From NCBI RefSeq assembly GCF_014656095.1, contig NZ_BNBT01000017.1, forward strand, positions 1 to 64,000: DNA of 64,000 bases, given 5' to 3'. How positions within the stretch are numbered: the first letter of the stretch is position 1; every line of letters begins with the position of its first letter. Positions 17,685 through 26,972 of the stretch are shown one piece after another. The DNA comes from Streptomyces longispororuber. GTDB taxonomy: Bacteria; Actinomycetota; Actinomycetes; Streptomycetales; Streptomycetaceae. The position numbers and the translations under genes were made by a program. The notes under the pieces are model-generated. The model was given only the letters and a program-made list of their open reading frames with translations, was not told the DNA's origin and did no database searches.

Positions 17685-19142
17685 ATGAGCGGCGGCCCGG
17701 TCCTCGCCGTCGACCAGGGCACCTCCGGCACCAAGGCCCTCGTCGTCTGCCCCGAGCGGGGCGTGATCGCCTCCGCCGAAGCCCCCGTACGCCCCCGCCA
17801 CCTGCCCGGCGGCCTCGTCGAGGTCGCCCCCGGCGAGCTGCTGGCCTCCGTGCTCGACGCGGGGCGCGCCGCGCTGGCCCGGGCGGGCGAGCCGGTCGTC
17901 GCCGTGGGCCTGGCCAACCAGGGCGAGACCGTCCTCGCCTGGGACCCCGCCTCCGGCGAGCCGCTCACCGAGGCCCTCGTCTGGCAGGACCGCCGCGCCG
18001 AACCGGTCTGCGCCGAACTGGCCGCGCACGCCGAGGAGCTGCGCCACCTCACCGGCCTGCCGCTCGACCCGTACTTCGCCGCGCCCAAGATGACGTGGAT
18101 ACGCCGCCACCTTACCCGGCGCGGCGTCGTCACCACCAGCGACGCCTGGCTCGTGCACCGGCTCACCGGGGCCTTCGTCACCGACGCCGCCACCGCGGGC
18201 CGCACCCAGCTCCTCGACCTGGACGCGGTGACCTGGTCCGGGCGCGCCCTGGACCTCTTCGGGCTCGAAGGCGAGGAGCTGCCCCGCGTCGTGGACGCCG
18301 CCGGGCAGGTCGGCACCACCCGGGACTTCGGCGGCGAGGTGCCGCTGACCGGCCTCCTCGTCGACCAGCAGGCCGCCCTCCTCGCGCAGGACGTCACCGC
18401 GCCCGGCAGCGCCAAGTGCACCTACGGCACCGGCGCCTTCCTCCTCGCCCAGACCGGCGGGCGGCCCCGCCGCGGCGACTCCGGCCTGGTCGCCTGCGTC
18501 GCCTGGCGCCTCGCGGGGCGCACCAGCTACTGCCTGGACGGCCAGGTCTACACGGCCGCCTCCGCCGTGCGCTGGCTCACCGACCTCGGGGTGATCGGCG
18601 GCGCGCACGACCTCGACCGCGTCGGCTCCGGCGTCCCGGACTCCGGCGGCGTCACCTTCGTGCCCGCCCTGGCCGGGCTCGCCGCCCCCTGGTGGCGCGG
18701 CGACCTGCGCGGCTCCCTGACCGGACTCGGCCTGGACACGGGGCCCGGCCACGTCGTCCGCGCGCTGTGCGAGGGCATCGCCGCCCAGGTCGCCGAGCTC
18801 GCCGACGCCGCGGCCGCGGACCTGGGCGAACCCCTGCGCGCCCTGCGCGTCGACGGCGGCCTGACCCGCTCGGCCCTGCTCATGCAGGCCCAGGCCGATC
18901 TGCTCCAGCGGCCCGTCGAGGTCTCGGCGCTGCCCGACGTGACGGCGCTCGGCGTGGGTGCGGTGGCACGCCTCGGCCTCGACCCGCGCCTCGGCCTCGC
19001 CGACGTCGTCCCCGCGTGGGAGCCCGCCGCCGTCTACGAGCCGCGCATCGGCCCCGACGAGGCGGCGACGCGCCGCGCGGCCTTCCGCGCCGAGGTCACC
19101 GCCCTGCTGGCCCGGGCCGGGGAGCGGGCGCCGTCCACGTGA
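17685..19142 (+). CDS. FGGY-family carbohydrate kinase, glycerol-kinase-like
   Basis: A 485-aa ATP-dependent polyol or sugar kinase. It has the phosphate-1 motif AVDQGTSGTKALVVC, the catalytic-region LVWQDRRAEPVC, the FGGY signature KCTYGTGAFLLAQTGG and the adenosine motif RVDGGLTRSALLMQAQADLL. It is closest in pattern to glycerol kinase. It sits 70 bases before a GlpA-like FAD dehydrogenase and then a GlpB-like oxidoreductase, which supports a role in glycerol or related polyol breakdown: phosphorylation followed by oxidation of the phosphate ester. Confidence 0.85.
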   Translation: MSGGPVLAVDQGTSGTKALVVCPERGVIASAEAPVRPRHLPGGLVEVAPGELLASVLDAGRAALARAGEPVVAVGLANQGETVLAWDPASGEPLTEALVWQDRRAEPVCAELAAHAEELRHLTGLPLDPYFAAPKMTWIRRHLTRRGVVTTSDAWLVHRLTGAFVTDAATAGRTQLLDLDAVTWSGRALDLFGLEGEELPRVVDAAGQVGTTRDFGGEVPLTGLLVDQQAALLAQDVTAPGSAKCTYGTGAFLLAQTGGRPRRGDSGLVACVAWRLAGRTSYCLDGQVYTAASAVRWLTDLGVIGGAHDLDRVGSGVPDSGGVTFVPALAGLAAPWWRGDLRGSLTGLGLDTGPGHVVRALCEGIAAQVAELADAAAADLGEPLRALRVDGGLTRSALLMQAQADLLQRPVEVSALPDVTALGVGAVARLGLDPRLGLADVVPAWEPAAVYEPRIGPDEAATRRAAFRAEVTALLARAGERAPST

Positions 19143-19212
19143 GGACGGGACAGTGACAGGGCCCCACCGGCTGGAGGCCGGGGCGGCCACGAGTGCGAGG
19201 AGCGCGGACGGG

Positions 19213-20655
19213 ATGGAGCGGCGGCGGCACGGCCGGGTCACGCGGGCCGGGAACCTGCCCGGCGGGGCGTACGACGTCACCGTCGTCGGCGCCGGGGTCG
19301 TCGGCGCCGCCGTCGCCCGCGAACTGGCCCGCCACCCCCTGCGGATCGCCGTCGTCGAGGCGTCCGACGACGTGGGGGAAGGCACCTCGAAGGCCAACAC
19401 GGCCATCCTGCACACCGGGTTCGACGCCGTGCCCGGCTCCCTCGAATCCCGGCTCGTCCGCGACGGGCAGCGGCGCCTCGCCGCGTACGCGGCCGAGGCC
19501 GGTATCCCCGTCGAGCCGGTCGGCGCGCTCCTGGTCGCCTGGGACGAGGCACAGCTCGCCGCCCTGCCGGGGCTCGCGGAGAAGGCCGCGCGCAACGGCC
19601 ACCACGAGGCCCGGCTCCTGGACGCCGCCGCGGTCCGGGCCCGTGAGCCCCACCTCGGCCCGGGCGCCCTCGGCGCGCTCGACGTCCCCGGCGAGAGCGT
19701 CATCTGCCCCTGGACGACGCCGCTCGCCTACGCCACGCAGGCCGTGCGCTCCGGCGTCGACCTGCACCTCGCCTGCCGGGTGACCGCGGCCGCCCGGGAC
19801 GGGGACACCCACGTCCTCACCACCGGCCGGGGCGCCCTGCGCACCCGCTACCTGGTCAACGCGGCGGGCCTGGGCGCCGACACCCTCGACCGCCTGCTCG
19901 GCCACGACACCTTCACCGTCACCCCGCGCCGCGGCCAGCTCATCGTCTACGACAAGCTCGCCCGCGACCTCGTACGTCACATCCTGCTGCCCGTGCCCAC
20001 CGCCCTCGGCAAGGGCGTCCTGGTCGCACCCACCGTCTACGGCAACGTCCTGCTCGGCCCCACCGCCGAGGACCTCGACGACAGACGGGCCACCGGCTCC
20101 ACCGCCGCCGGGCTCGCCGCGCTGCGCGAACAGGGCGCCCGGATCCTGCCGGACCTCGTCGACGAGGAGGTCACGGCCGTCTACGCGGGGCTGCGGGCCG
20201 CGACCGAGCACGACGACTACCAGATCCACGCCCGGCCCGAGCAGCGCTACGTGACCGTCGGCGGCATCCGCTCCACCGGCCTGACGGCGTCCATGGCCAT
20301 CGCCGCGTACGTCACGGACCTGCTCGCGGAGACCGGACTGCGCCTGGGCGCGCCCCGGGACCTGGCGCCGGTGCGGATGCCGAACCTCGGCGAGGCCTTC
20401 CCCCGGCCCTACCAGCGGGCCGAGATGATCGCCGCCGACCCCGCGTACGGCGCCGTCGTCTGCCACTGCGAACGCGTCACGCGCGGCGAGATCCGCGACG
20501 CCCTGCGCAGCACCGTCCCACCCGTCTCCGTGGACGGGCTGCGGCGCCGCACGCGCGCCCGCGGCGGCCGGTGCCAGGGCTTCTACTGCGGCGCCGCGGT
20601 GCGCGAACTCCTCGAGGGCCGCGACCCGACGAGGCCGGCGCGGGGGGACTCATGA
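19213..20655 (+). CDS. FAD-dependent glycerol-3-phosphate dehydrogenase, GlpA-like
   Basis: A 480-aa flavoprotein. The FAD-binding motif is VTVVGAGVVGAAVARELAR near residue 20, and the fold is DAO-type with KANTAILHTGFDA. The last 60 residues carry a BFD-like [2Fe-2S] domain with CHC in VVCHCERVTRG and CQGFYC near the end, the same arrangement as anaerobic GlpA. ATG 19213 has GCGAGGAGCG upstream; a GTG at 19153 is an alternative start. The next gene begins inside its stop. The probable reaction is oxidation of a polyol phosphate with electrons passed through the iron-sulfur domain. Confidence 0.82.
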   Translation: MERRRHGRVTRAGNLPGGAYDVTVVGAGVVGAAVARELARHPLRIAVVEASDDVGEGTSKANTAILHTGFDAVPGSLESRLVRDGQRRLAAYAAEAGIPVEPVGALLVAWDEAQLAALPGLAEKAARNGHHEARLLDAAAVRAREPHLGPGALGALDVPGESVICPWTTPLAYATQAVRSGVDLHLACRVTAAARDGDTHVLTTGRGALRTRYLVNAAGLGADTLDRLLGHDTFTVTPRRGQLIVYDKLARDLVRHILLPVPTALGKGVLVAPTVYGNVLLGPTAEDLDDRRATGSTAAGLAALREQGARILPDLVDEEVTAVYAGLRAATEHDDYQIHARPEQRYVTVGGIRSTGLTASMAIAAYVTDLLAETGLRLGAPRDLAPVRMPNLGEAFPRPYQRAEMIAADPAYGAVVCHCERVTRGEIRDALRSTVPPVSVDGLRRRTRARGGRCQGFYCGAAVRELLEGRDPTRPARGDS

Positions 20656-21650
20656 GGAGCGAGCGCGCGGTCGACGTCCTGGTCGTGGGCGCCGGGCCCG
20701 CGGGCGTCGCCGCCGCGGCCGCGCTCGCCGCCGCGGGCGCGCCCCGGGTCGAGGTCCTGGAGCGCGAGGCCCGGGCGGGCGGCGTCCCGCGCCACTGCCA
20801 CCACGGCGGCTTCGGCGACCGGATGGTCGCGGGCGTGGCCCTGCCGGGCACCAGCGGCCCCCGGTACGCGCGGCGGTGCGTCGACGCGGCCCTGCGCGCG
20901 GGCGCCACCGTCCGCACCGGCGTCACGGCCACCGGCTGGGCGGGCCCCCTGACGCTCGACACCACCGCGCCCGGCGGCCTGGAGCGCCTCCGCGCCCGCG
21001 CCGTCGTCCTCGCCACCGGTGCCCGCGAGCGGCCCCGCGCCGCCCGCCTGGTGCCGGGGAGCAGGCCCGACGGCGTCTACACCACCGGCGAACTCCAGCA
21101 GGCGGTGCACCTCTTCGGCCGGCGCGTCGGCACCCGGGCCGTGGTGGTCGGCGCCGAGCCGGTCGCGTACGCGGCCCTGGACACGCTGCGGCGCGCGGGG
21201 GTCCACGTCGTCGCCCAGGTGACCGCGTCCGGGCGCCCGGAGGCACCGGCCCGGCGCGCGGCCGTGGCCCGGCTGTGGCACGCGACGCCCCTCCTCACGG
21301 ACACCGAGGTGGTCGAACTGACCGGCCGGGGCCGCCTCGCGGGTGTGCGCCTGCGCCACCGGGACGGCCGCGGCGGCCACCTCGCCTGCGACACCGTGGT
21401 CTTCACCGGGGACTTCGTGCCCGACCACGAACTGGCCCGGCGCGGTGGCGTGCCGCTCGCCCCCGGCACGCGCGCACCCGCCGTCGACGCGGCCTCCCGC
21501 ACGGCCGTCCGCGGCGTCTTCGCGGTCGGCAACCTGGCGCACGCGGTGGAGCCCGCGGGGGCGGTGGCCGCCGAGGGCCGACGGGCCGCGACGGCGGTCC
21601 GGCGTTTCCTGGCGACGGGGGAGTGGCCGGTGCCGCACGCCGCGCGATGA
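20652..21650 (+). CDS. NAD(P)/FAD-dependent oxidoreductase, GlpB-like
   Basis: A 332-aa flavoprotein with the dinucleotide motif VDVLVVGAGPAGVAAAAAL at residues 8-26, a second nucleotide site near RTRAVVVGAEPVAYAALDTL, and the C-terminal FAVGNLAHAVEPAGAVAAEG. It is similar to the subunit next to GlpA in GlpABC-type dehydrogenases or to opine/proline-oxidase alpha subunits. It overlaps the GlpA-like gene by four bases. No membrane-anchor GlpC homologue follows, so the final electron acceptor is unknown. Confidence 0.8.
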   Translation: MRSERAVDVLVVGAGPAGVAAAAALAAAGAPRVEVLEREARAGGVPRHCHHGGFGDRMVAGVALPGTSGPRYARRCVDAALRAGATVRTGVTATGWAGPLTLDTTAPGGLERLRARAVVLATGARERPRAARLVPGSRPDGVYTTGELQQAVHLFGRRVGTRAVVVGAEPVAYAALDTLRRAGVHVVAQVTASGRPEAPARRAAVARLWHATPLLTDTEVVELTGRGRLAGVRLRHRDGRGGHLACDTVVFTGDFVPDHELARRGGVPLAPGTRAPAVDAASRTAVRGVFAVGNLAHAVEPAGAVAAEGRRAATAVRRFLATGEWPVPHAAR

Positions 21651-21690
21651 CGGGACAGCGAAGGCGCGGCCCGGGGCGGCGCGCTCCCCT

Positions 21691-21730
21691 CTCCCGCAGG
21701 GCGGACGACCCTCCCGCAGGGCGGACGACC
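21691..21730. repeat. Perfect tandem duplication of 20 bp
   Basis: CTCCCGCAGGGCGGACGACC occurs twice without a gap at 21691-21710 and 21711-21730, in the leader of the thiolase gene. There is no sign of a coding function. Confidence 0.85.
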
Positions 21731-21923
21731 GACACCCCCCACGCCCCGGAGTTCGTCCCCTGCGGCCCTGCGATCCCCGCCGCGGGGCGCCGCCCCCCGC
21801 GGCGCCCCGCTTCCCCCGGACCCCCGTGCCACGTAGACTCCGGAACCAACCGAAACTAGCACCGCTAATTAACTGCTCCCGTCCACGCAGACCAACCGCT
21901 CTCGTCCACGCCCCGGAGTCGCC

Positions 21924-23111
21924 GTGCGCACCGTCCACTTCGCCGCCGCTCGCCGCACCCCCATCGGAAGGCTGCGCGGCGCGCTGTCCTCCGTCCGGCC
22001 GGACGACCTCGCCGCGGCCGTCGTACGCGGCCTGCTCGACGCGGTGCCGCACCTCGACCCGGCCCGGATCGACGACGTCTACTGGGGCGCCGCCAACCAG
22101 GCGGGGGAGGACAACCGCAACGTGGCCCGCATGGCCGTGCTCCTCGCGGGCCTGCCGGACTCGGTGCCCGGGGCCACCGTGAACCGGCTCTGCGCCTCGG
22201 GTCTTGAGGCCGTCACCACGGCCGCCCGCGCCATCGCCGCGGGCGAGGCCGACGTCGTCGTCGCGGGCGGCTCGGAGTCCATGAGCCGCGCCCCGTTCGT
22301 GCTGCCCCGCCCCGACGAGGCGCTGCCGCACCGCATGGAGACCGCCGACACCCGCCTCGGCTGGCGGCTGACCAACCCGCGCATGAAGGACCTGCACGGG
22401 CTGCTCTCCATGGGGGAGACCGCGGAGGAGGTGGCCGCCCGCCACGGCGTGGGCCGCGAGCGGCAGGACACCTTCGCCCTGCGCAGCCACCGGCGCGCCG
22501 CCGCGGCCCGCAAGGACGGCCACTTCGACGCCGAGCTGCTGCCCGTCACCACCCCGGACGGCACCGTCGTCGACGCCGACGAGTGCGTCCGCGAGGACAC
22601 CTCGTACGAGAAGCTCAGCTCGCTGCGCCCGGTGTTCCGCGAGGGCGGCACCGTCACCGCGGGCAACGCGTCGCCGATGAACGACGGCGCCGCGGGCCTG
22701 CTGCTCGTCAGCGAGGAGGCGCTCGGGGACCTCGGCCTGGAGTCCCTCGGCCGGTACGCGGCCGGGGCCAGCGCGGGCGTCCACCCGGACGTGATGGGCC
22801 TCGGCCCCGTGCCCGCCACCCGCAAGGCGCTGGCCCGGCTGGGCTGGTCGGTCGAGGACGTGCAGGAGGCCGAGTTCAACGAGGCCTTCGCGGCGCAGGC
22901 CCTCGCCTGCGTGGACGCGCTCGGCATCGACCCCGAGCTGGTCAACCCGGACGGCGGCGCGATCGCCCTGGGCCACCCGCTGGGCTGCTCCGGCGCCCGC
23001 ATCCTCACCACGCTCCTGCACCGCATGCGCCGCACCGGCGCCACCCGTGGCCTCGCCACCATGTGCGTCGGCGTGGGGCAGGGCAGCGCGCTCCTGGTCG
23101 AGCGCGACTGA
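21924..23111 (+). CDS. Thiolase (acetyl-CoA or 3-oxoadipyl-CoA acyltransferase)
   Basis: A 395-aa thiolase. The nucleophile is Cys90 in NRLCASGLEAV. The second-half motifs are NPDGGAIALGHPLGCSGARI, with the active His, and MCVGVGQGSALLVERD, with the second Cys. Length and pattern fit the FadA/PcaF class (3-ketoacyl-CoA or beta-ketoadipyl-CoA thiolase) rather than biosynthetic PhaA. The start is GTG 21924. It stands alone between a long leader with a tandem repeat and a small minus-strand gene; no other beta-oxidation gene is next to it. Confidence 0.87.
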   Translation: MRTVHFAAARRTPIGRLRGALSSVRPDDLAAAVVRGLLDAVPHLDPARIDDVYWGAANQAGEDNRNVARMAVLLAGLPDSVPGATVNRLCASGLEAVTTAARAIAAGEADVVVAGGSESMSRAPFVLPRPDEALPHRMETADTRLGWRLTNPRMKDLHGLLSMGETAEEVAARHGVGRERQDTFALRSHRRAAAARKDGHFDAELLPVTTPDGTVVDADECVREDTSYEKLSSLRPVFREGGTVTAGNASPMNDGAAGLLLVSEEALGDLGLESLGRYAAGASAGVHPDVMGLGPVPATRKALARLGWSVEDVQEAEFNEAFAAQALACVDALGIDPELVNPDGGAIALGHPLGCSGARILTTLLHRMRRTGATRGLATMCVGVGQGSALLVERD

Positions 23112-23124
23112 CCCGCCCCCGGGG

Positions 23125-23331
23125 TCACGCCAGCGTGACGGCCAGGACGAGGGTGACGACGAGGCAGGACAGCCCCACCACCGTCACGCACAGCGGCCGG
23201 GCGGAGCGGGGCGGCGCGCAGCAGCCGGTGGCGGGCGGGAGGTAGGGGGAGTCGAGCCAGTACGCCCCGACCAGGCGGGCGTGCACCGGCGGCAGGTCGC
23301 CGTCCGGGGGAAGTGTGCCGTCTGTGTCCAT
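23125..23331 (-). CDS. Small single-span membrane protein
   Basis: A 68-aa protein. The first 45 residues are hydrophilic with a vicinal Cys pair (ATGCCAPP). The last 20 form one membrane helix (VTVVGLSCLVVTLVLAVTLA). The start ATG 23331 follows GAGGGGG. The family is not known to me; it could be a small tail-anchored protein. It is supported by codon use and the clean helix, but evidence is limited. Confidence 0.5.
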   Translation of the reverse strand: MDTDGTLPPDGDLPPVHARLVGAYWLDSPYLPPATGCCAPPRSARPLCVTVVGLSCLVVTLVLAVTLA

Positions 23332-23462
23332 GCCCCCCTCAACGCCACGGCCCGCGCCCCGGCCACGGAGCGGTCAACCGGCCCGGCCGAGAGCCACGTA
23401 TGCGGGCATACTCGCGCGGTGCGGGAGTTTGACCCCGGAAATCGGGGGAAGACGCGCACGCT

Positions 23463-25541
23463 TCACCGCGCGTCGGCGAGCCCCTGCGCCAGGTCCTCGG
23501 CGAGCAGCCGCTTGGCGATGGCGTCGACGGCCGCCCGCAGCCGCGCGTCGTCCCGCACCGCGACACCCTCGGGGGCCCCGTCCTTCTCCAGCTCCTCGGC
23601 GAGCCAGCGGGCCCACTCGCCGCCGATCACCGCGGCCTCCCGCTCGCCCGCCGGGGTGTGCTGGAACAGGGTGCCGCTGCGGGTCAGGTAGCCCTCCTCC
23701 ACCATGCGGTCGAAGACCGGCACCAGGACCTCGGGCGGCACCTGCCGGCGGGCCGCGATGAGGGTGAGGTTGGCGTGGCCGACCAGGCGCGTGAACAGGG
23801 CCACCTGCATCACGGCCCAGGCGCCCGCCAGGTCCAGGCGGGTGTCGGAGCGCTGGACGACGGCGCGCGCGGTGCCCGTGCCGCCCTTGTGGCGCAGGAT
23901 GTTGCCGACGGCCAGCTCCAGGAGCCGGGCGGAGTCGCCCGTCGACGACGGCGAGGCGAACCCCTCCCCCATGTCGGAGGAGCTCATCCGGGCGCTGTCG
24001 CGCAGCTCGACCTGCTTGAGGAACAGCGCCACCACGAACCCGAGCAGCGCCACCGGCACCGTCCACAGGAAGACGGTCTGCAACGTGTCCGCGTACGCCT
24101 CCACCAGCGGCCGGGCCGCCGCGTCCGGCAGGCCGTGCAGCCCCTCCGGGCTCTGCGCCCCGCGCGCGACCGCGTCCGGCGGCGCGGCGCCGGTGCCGCT
24201 CGCCTCCGCCACGCCGGCGCGGAGGTTCGGCGCGAGCGTGTTGGCGTAGATCGTGCCGAAGACGGCGGTGCCGAAGGCGCTGCCGAGCGTACGGAAGAAC
24301 GTGACGCCGGACGTGGCGGTGCCCAGGTCCGCGTACGCGACGGTGTTCTGCACGGCGATGGTCAGCACCTGCATGCACAGGCCGATGCCGGCGCCGAGCA
24401 CGAACATGTACAGCGACTCCAGCCAGGCGCCGGTCGCGCTGCCCATCAGCGACATCAGGAAAAGCCCGAGCGCCATCACCAGCGCGCCCACGATCGGGAA
24501 GATCCGGTACGTGCCCGTCCTGCTGACCACGTTGCCGCTGAACACGGACGCGAGGAGCAGCCCCGCCACCATCGGCAGCGTCCGCACGCCCGAGATCGTG
24601 GCCGAGTCCCCGTCGACGTACTGCAGGTACGTCGGCAGGAACGTCATCGCGCCGAGCATCGCGAAGCCCACGATGAAGCTGAGCACCGAGCAGACCGTGA
24701 AGACCGGGTTAGCGAACAGCCGCATCGGCAGCATCGGCTCCGCCGCGCGGGTCTCCACCCGGCAGAACCCCGCGAGCGCGGCGAGGCCGCCCGCGAACAG
24801 CCCGATGATCACGCCCGAGCCCCAGGCGTACTCGTTGCCGCCCCAGCTCGTCGCCAGGATCAGCGCGCCGGACCCGGCGGCGACGAGCGCGATGCCCAGG
24901 TAGTCGATGACGGGCCGCGCCACCGCCTTCACGGACGGGATGGTGCGGGCGGCCGCCGCGACGACCAGGAACGCGATGGGCACGTTGACGTAGAACGCCC
25001 AGCGCCAGCTCAGGTGGTCGGTGAACAGCCCGCCGAGCAGCGGCCCGATGACCGTGGACACGCCGAAGACCGCGCCGATCGCGCCCTGGTACTTGCCGCG
25101 CTCGCGCAGCGGGATCACGTCGGCGGTCAGCGCCATCGACGTCACCATCAGGCCGCCCGCGCCGAGGCCCTGCACCGCCCGCCAGGCGATGAGCAGCGGC
25201 ATGTTCGTCGCAAGGCCGCACAGGAACGAGCCGGTGATGAAGACGACCGCCGACACCTGGAAGACGACCTTGCGCCCGAACAGGTCGCCGAACTTGCCGA
25301 CGAGCACCGTCGCGATCGTCTCCGCGAGCAGGTACGACGTCACGACCCAGGACATGTGCGCGGCGCCGCCCAGGTCCGACACGATCGTCGGCAGCGCCGT
25401 GCCCACGATCGTCTGGTCGAGCGCGGCGAGGAGCACGCCCAGCATGATCGTGACGAAGACGACGTTGCGGCGGCGCCGGTCCGGGACCGGAGGGCCCTGC
25501 TCCGGCGCCCGCGCGGCGTCGGCGCTGTCGGTGAGGGTCAC
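23463..25541 (-). CDS. MFS multidrug efflux pump, DHA2 type, with C-terminal extra domain
   Basis: A 692-aa drug:H+ antiporter of the 14-span EmrB/QacA family. Motifs are [19 protein letters not shown] in helix 1, [14 protein letters not shown] as motif A and [17 protein letters not shown]. After the last span (about residue 510) a soluble tail of about 180 residues contains a helical, winged-helix-like segment ([20 protein letters not shown]). Such tails occur in other Streptomyces pumps. The start is GTG 25541. It is adjacent to the DUF309 gene on the same strand. Confidence 0.85.
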   Translation of the reverse strand: MTLTDSADAARAPEQGPPVPDRRRRNVVFVTIMLGVLLAALDQTIVGTALPTIVSDLGGAAHMSWVVTSYLLAETIATVLVGKFGDLFGRKVVFQVSAVVFITGSFLCGLATNMPLLIAWRAVQGLGAGGLMVTSMALTADVIPLRERGKYQGAIGAVFGVSTVIGPLLGGLFTDHLSWRWAFYVNVPIAFLVVAAAARTIPSVKAVARPVIDYLGIALVAAGSGALILATSWGGNEYAWGSGVIIGLFAGGLAALAGFCRVETRAAEPMLPMRLFANPVFTVCSVLSFIVGFAMLGAMTFLPTYLQYVDGDSATISGVRTLPMVAGLLLASVFSGNVVSRTGTYRIFPIVGALVMALGLFLMSLMGSATGAWLESLYMFVLGAGIGLCMQVLTIAVQNTVAYADLGTATSGVTFFRTLGSAFGTAVFGTIYANTLAPNLRAGVAEASGTGAAPPDAVARGAQSPEGLHGLPDAAARPLVEAYADTLQTVFLWTVPVALLGFVVALFLKQVELRDSARMSSSDMGEGFASPSSTGDSARLLELAVGNILRHKGGTGTARAVVQRSDTRLDLAGAWAVMQVALFTRLVGHANLTLIAARRQVPPEVLVPVFDRMVEEGYLTRSGTLFQHTPAGEREAAVIGGEWARWLAEELEKDGAPEGVAVRDDARLRAAVDAIAKRLLAEDLAQGLADAR

Positions 25542-25612
25542 ACGCACACCCTCACACCGGACCGCGACCGGTGCATGCGGGGCCGTCCGGTCCGGTGACG
25601 CGCCTCCGGCCC

Positions 25613-26437
25613 TCAGCCCCCGGCCGGGCCCTCCGGGCGGGGCCGGGGATCCTGCTCCGCGGTCCGGGAGGCCGTGTCCGAGGGGTGAGGAGCATCCTCG
25701 GCGGTCCGGGAGGCCGTGTCCGAGGGGTGAGGAGCATCCTCGGCGGACCGGGGAGCTCCACCCGCGGCGGACCGGGGAGCCTCCTCGGCGGACCGGGGAG
25801 CTTCGCCCGCGGCGGACCGGGGAGCCTCCTCCGCGGGCCGGGGAGCTTCGCCCGCGGGCCGGGGAGCCTGTGCCGCGGACCGGGGAGCTTCGCCCGCGGA
25901 CCGGTGAGCCTGTGCCGCGGCCCGGGGGACCAGCGCCGGTGCCGCCTCGGCCGCACCCGTGACGCCGAGGGGAGCCCCGTCCCCCTCGACCCGCTCGGCC
26001 AGGGCCCGCGCCCACCGTGCCAGTTCCGGTACGCCGATCCCGTACGGCCGCTCGCGCCCCGTCTCCCCGGTCCACGCCGAGACGGCACCCGCGCCGCGCA
26101 GCAGCAGCCGCGCCCCGCCCTTGGTGTTGCCGCGCGCCGCGTGCGTCAGGCCCACGGCGAGCTGGGCCAGGCCCCGCCACAGGCCCCGTTCCTCCTCGGG
26201 CCCGGACTTCCAGGCGTCCTCGAAGACCTCGTGCGCGTGGAAGGGCCGCCCGGCGTCGAGCAGCGCCTGCGCCTCGGCGACCGTCTCCTCCGGGGTGCGG
26301 ACCACCCCCTCCGGCTGCCGCTCGACGCCGTCGGCCCCGTACGGCAGCGGACGCCCGAGCCCGTCCCGCGGCCGGGCGTTGCGGGCCCTGCCGTCGGCGT
26401 CCCGGTCGCGGTCCGCCGCACCCTGTGCACTCGTCAT
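25613..26437 (-). CDS. DUF309-family protein with repetitive C-terminal tail
   Basis: A 274-aa protein. Residues 40-130 are the DUF309 domain, with [13 protein letters not shown] (the conserved HxxHExxE-like region) and [16 protein letters not shown]. From about residue 170 the chain is a low-complexity tail of Ala/Pro/Ser/Arg/Glu repeats: 14-residue units ([14 protein letters not shown], two copies, 42-bp DNA units) and shorter EEAPRSA units. The function of DUF309 is unknown. Repeat length probably varies between strains by replication slippage. It lies just before tRNA-Pro. Confidence 0.8.
   Translation of the reverse strand: MTSAQGAADRDRDADGRARNARPRDGLGRPLPYGADGVERQPEGVVRTPEETVAEAQALLDAGRPFHAHEVFEDAWKSGPEEERGLWRGLAQLAVGLTHAARGNTKGGARLLLRGAGAVSAWTGETGRERPYGIGVPELARWARALAERVEGDGAPLGVTGAAEAAPALVPRAAAQAHRSAGEAPRSAAQAPRPAGEAPRPAEEAPRSAAGEAPRSAEEAPRSAAGGAPRSAEDAPHPSDTASRTAEDAPHPSDTASRTAEQDPRPRPEGPAGG
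25661..25911. repeat. In-frame tandem repeats, 42-bp and 21/24-bp units
   Basis: Two perfect 42-bp units at 25661-25702 and 25703-25744 are followed by about eight degenerate 21- or 24-bp units built on GGACCGGGGAGC. All units are multiples of three and encode the tail of the DUF309 protein. Confidence 0.85.
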
Positions 26438-26541
26438 GGCGCGATTGTCCCGCGCGGGCCCCGGGGCGTTCGGGACCACCCCCGCGGGTGGGGTAGAGTT
26501 CTACCTGCGTGATCACGCGGGACACACCGCGCGAAACGCAC

Positions 26542-26615
<74 letters not shown>

Positions 26616-26972
26616 CGGTGCAGTAAAAGGTCAGGGCTCTGTTTCGACAGGGCCCTCGATCATTTTCAGGGCTGTCGCCTCGCAAAGCCCTGGCTTGAAG
26701 ATCGTGAACCTGTCGCCAGTGTGCTGGAGGGGCTGGAGTCGCACCGCAATGCGGCAGCAGCGCGGGCGGCGCCCGATGCGCTCCAGGACCGGCTGAGCCG
26801 CCCTCTCCGAGGGCTCCACGCGGACGGCCCCGCCTGGCGCGCGAACGGTGGCGTCATCAGCGCCTTGTCCTGCGCACGACGGGCGTACCGTGACAGCGTG
26901 GCAAACGAAGACCGGGGGAAGGAGACGTGGCCCCTGGAGCCCGACCGGGAGAAATCCGAAACCGGCCCTCGA
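26616..26972. other. Gene-free stretch after tRNA-Pro
   Basis: Contains the tRNA terminator and a direct repeat of GGCCCTCGATCATTT at 26651-26665 and 26964-26978. The second copy covers the stop codon of the next gene. GC is lower than elsewhere. Open frames here give no recognisable protein; I see no integrase remnant. Confidence 0.4.
26633..26656 (+). terminator. UUCG hairpin terminator after tRNA-Pro
   Basis: A 10-bp stem AGGGCTCTGT with ACAGGGCCCT (one G-T pair) and a TTCG tetraloop, followed by CGATCATTTT. It is placed 17 bases after the tRNA end. Confidence 0.8.

Noticed and set aside
25661..25911. CRISPR-like array
   Set aside because: Units are in frame, lack unique spacers of constant length and are part of the DUF309 gene.
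26616..26972. Integrase or excisionase remnant after the tRNA
   Set aside because: No catalytic Arg/His/Tyr motif could be found in any frame; the island idea rests only on position and composition.
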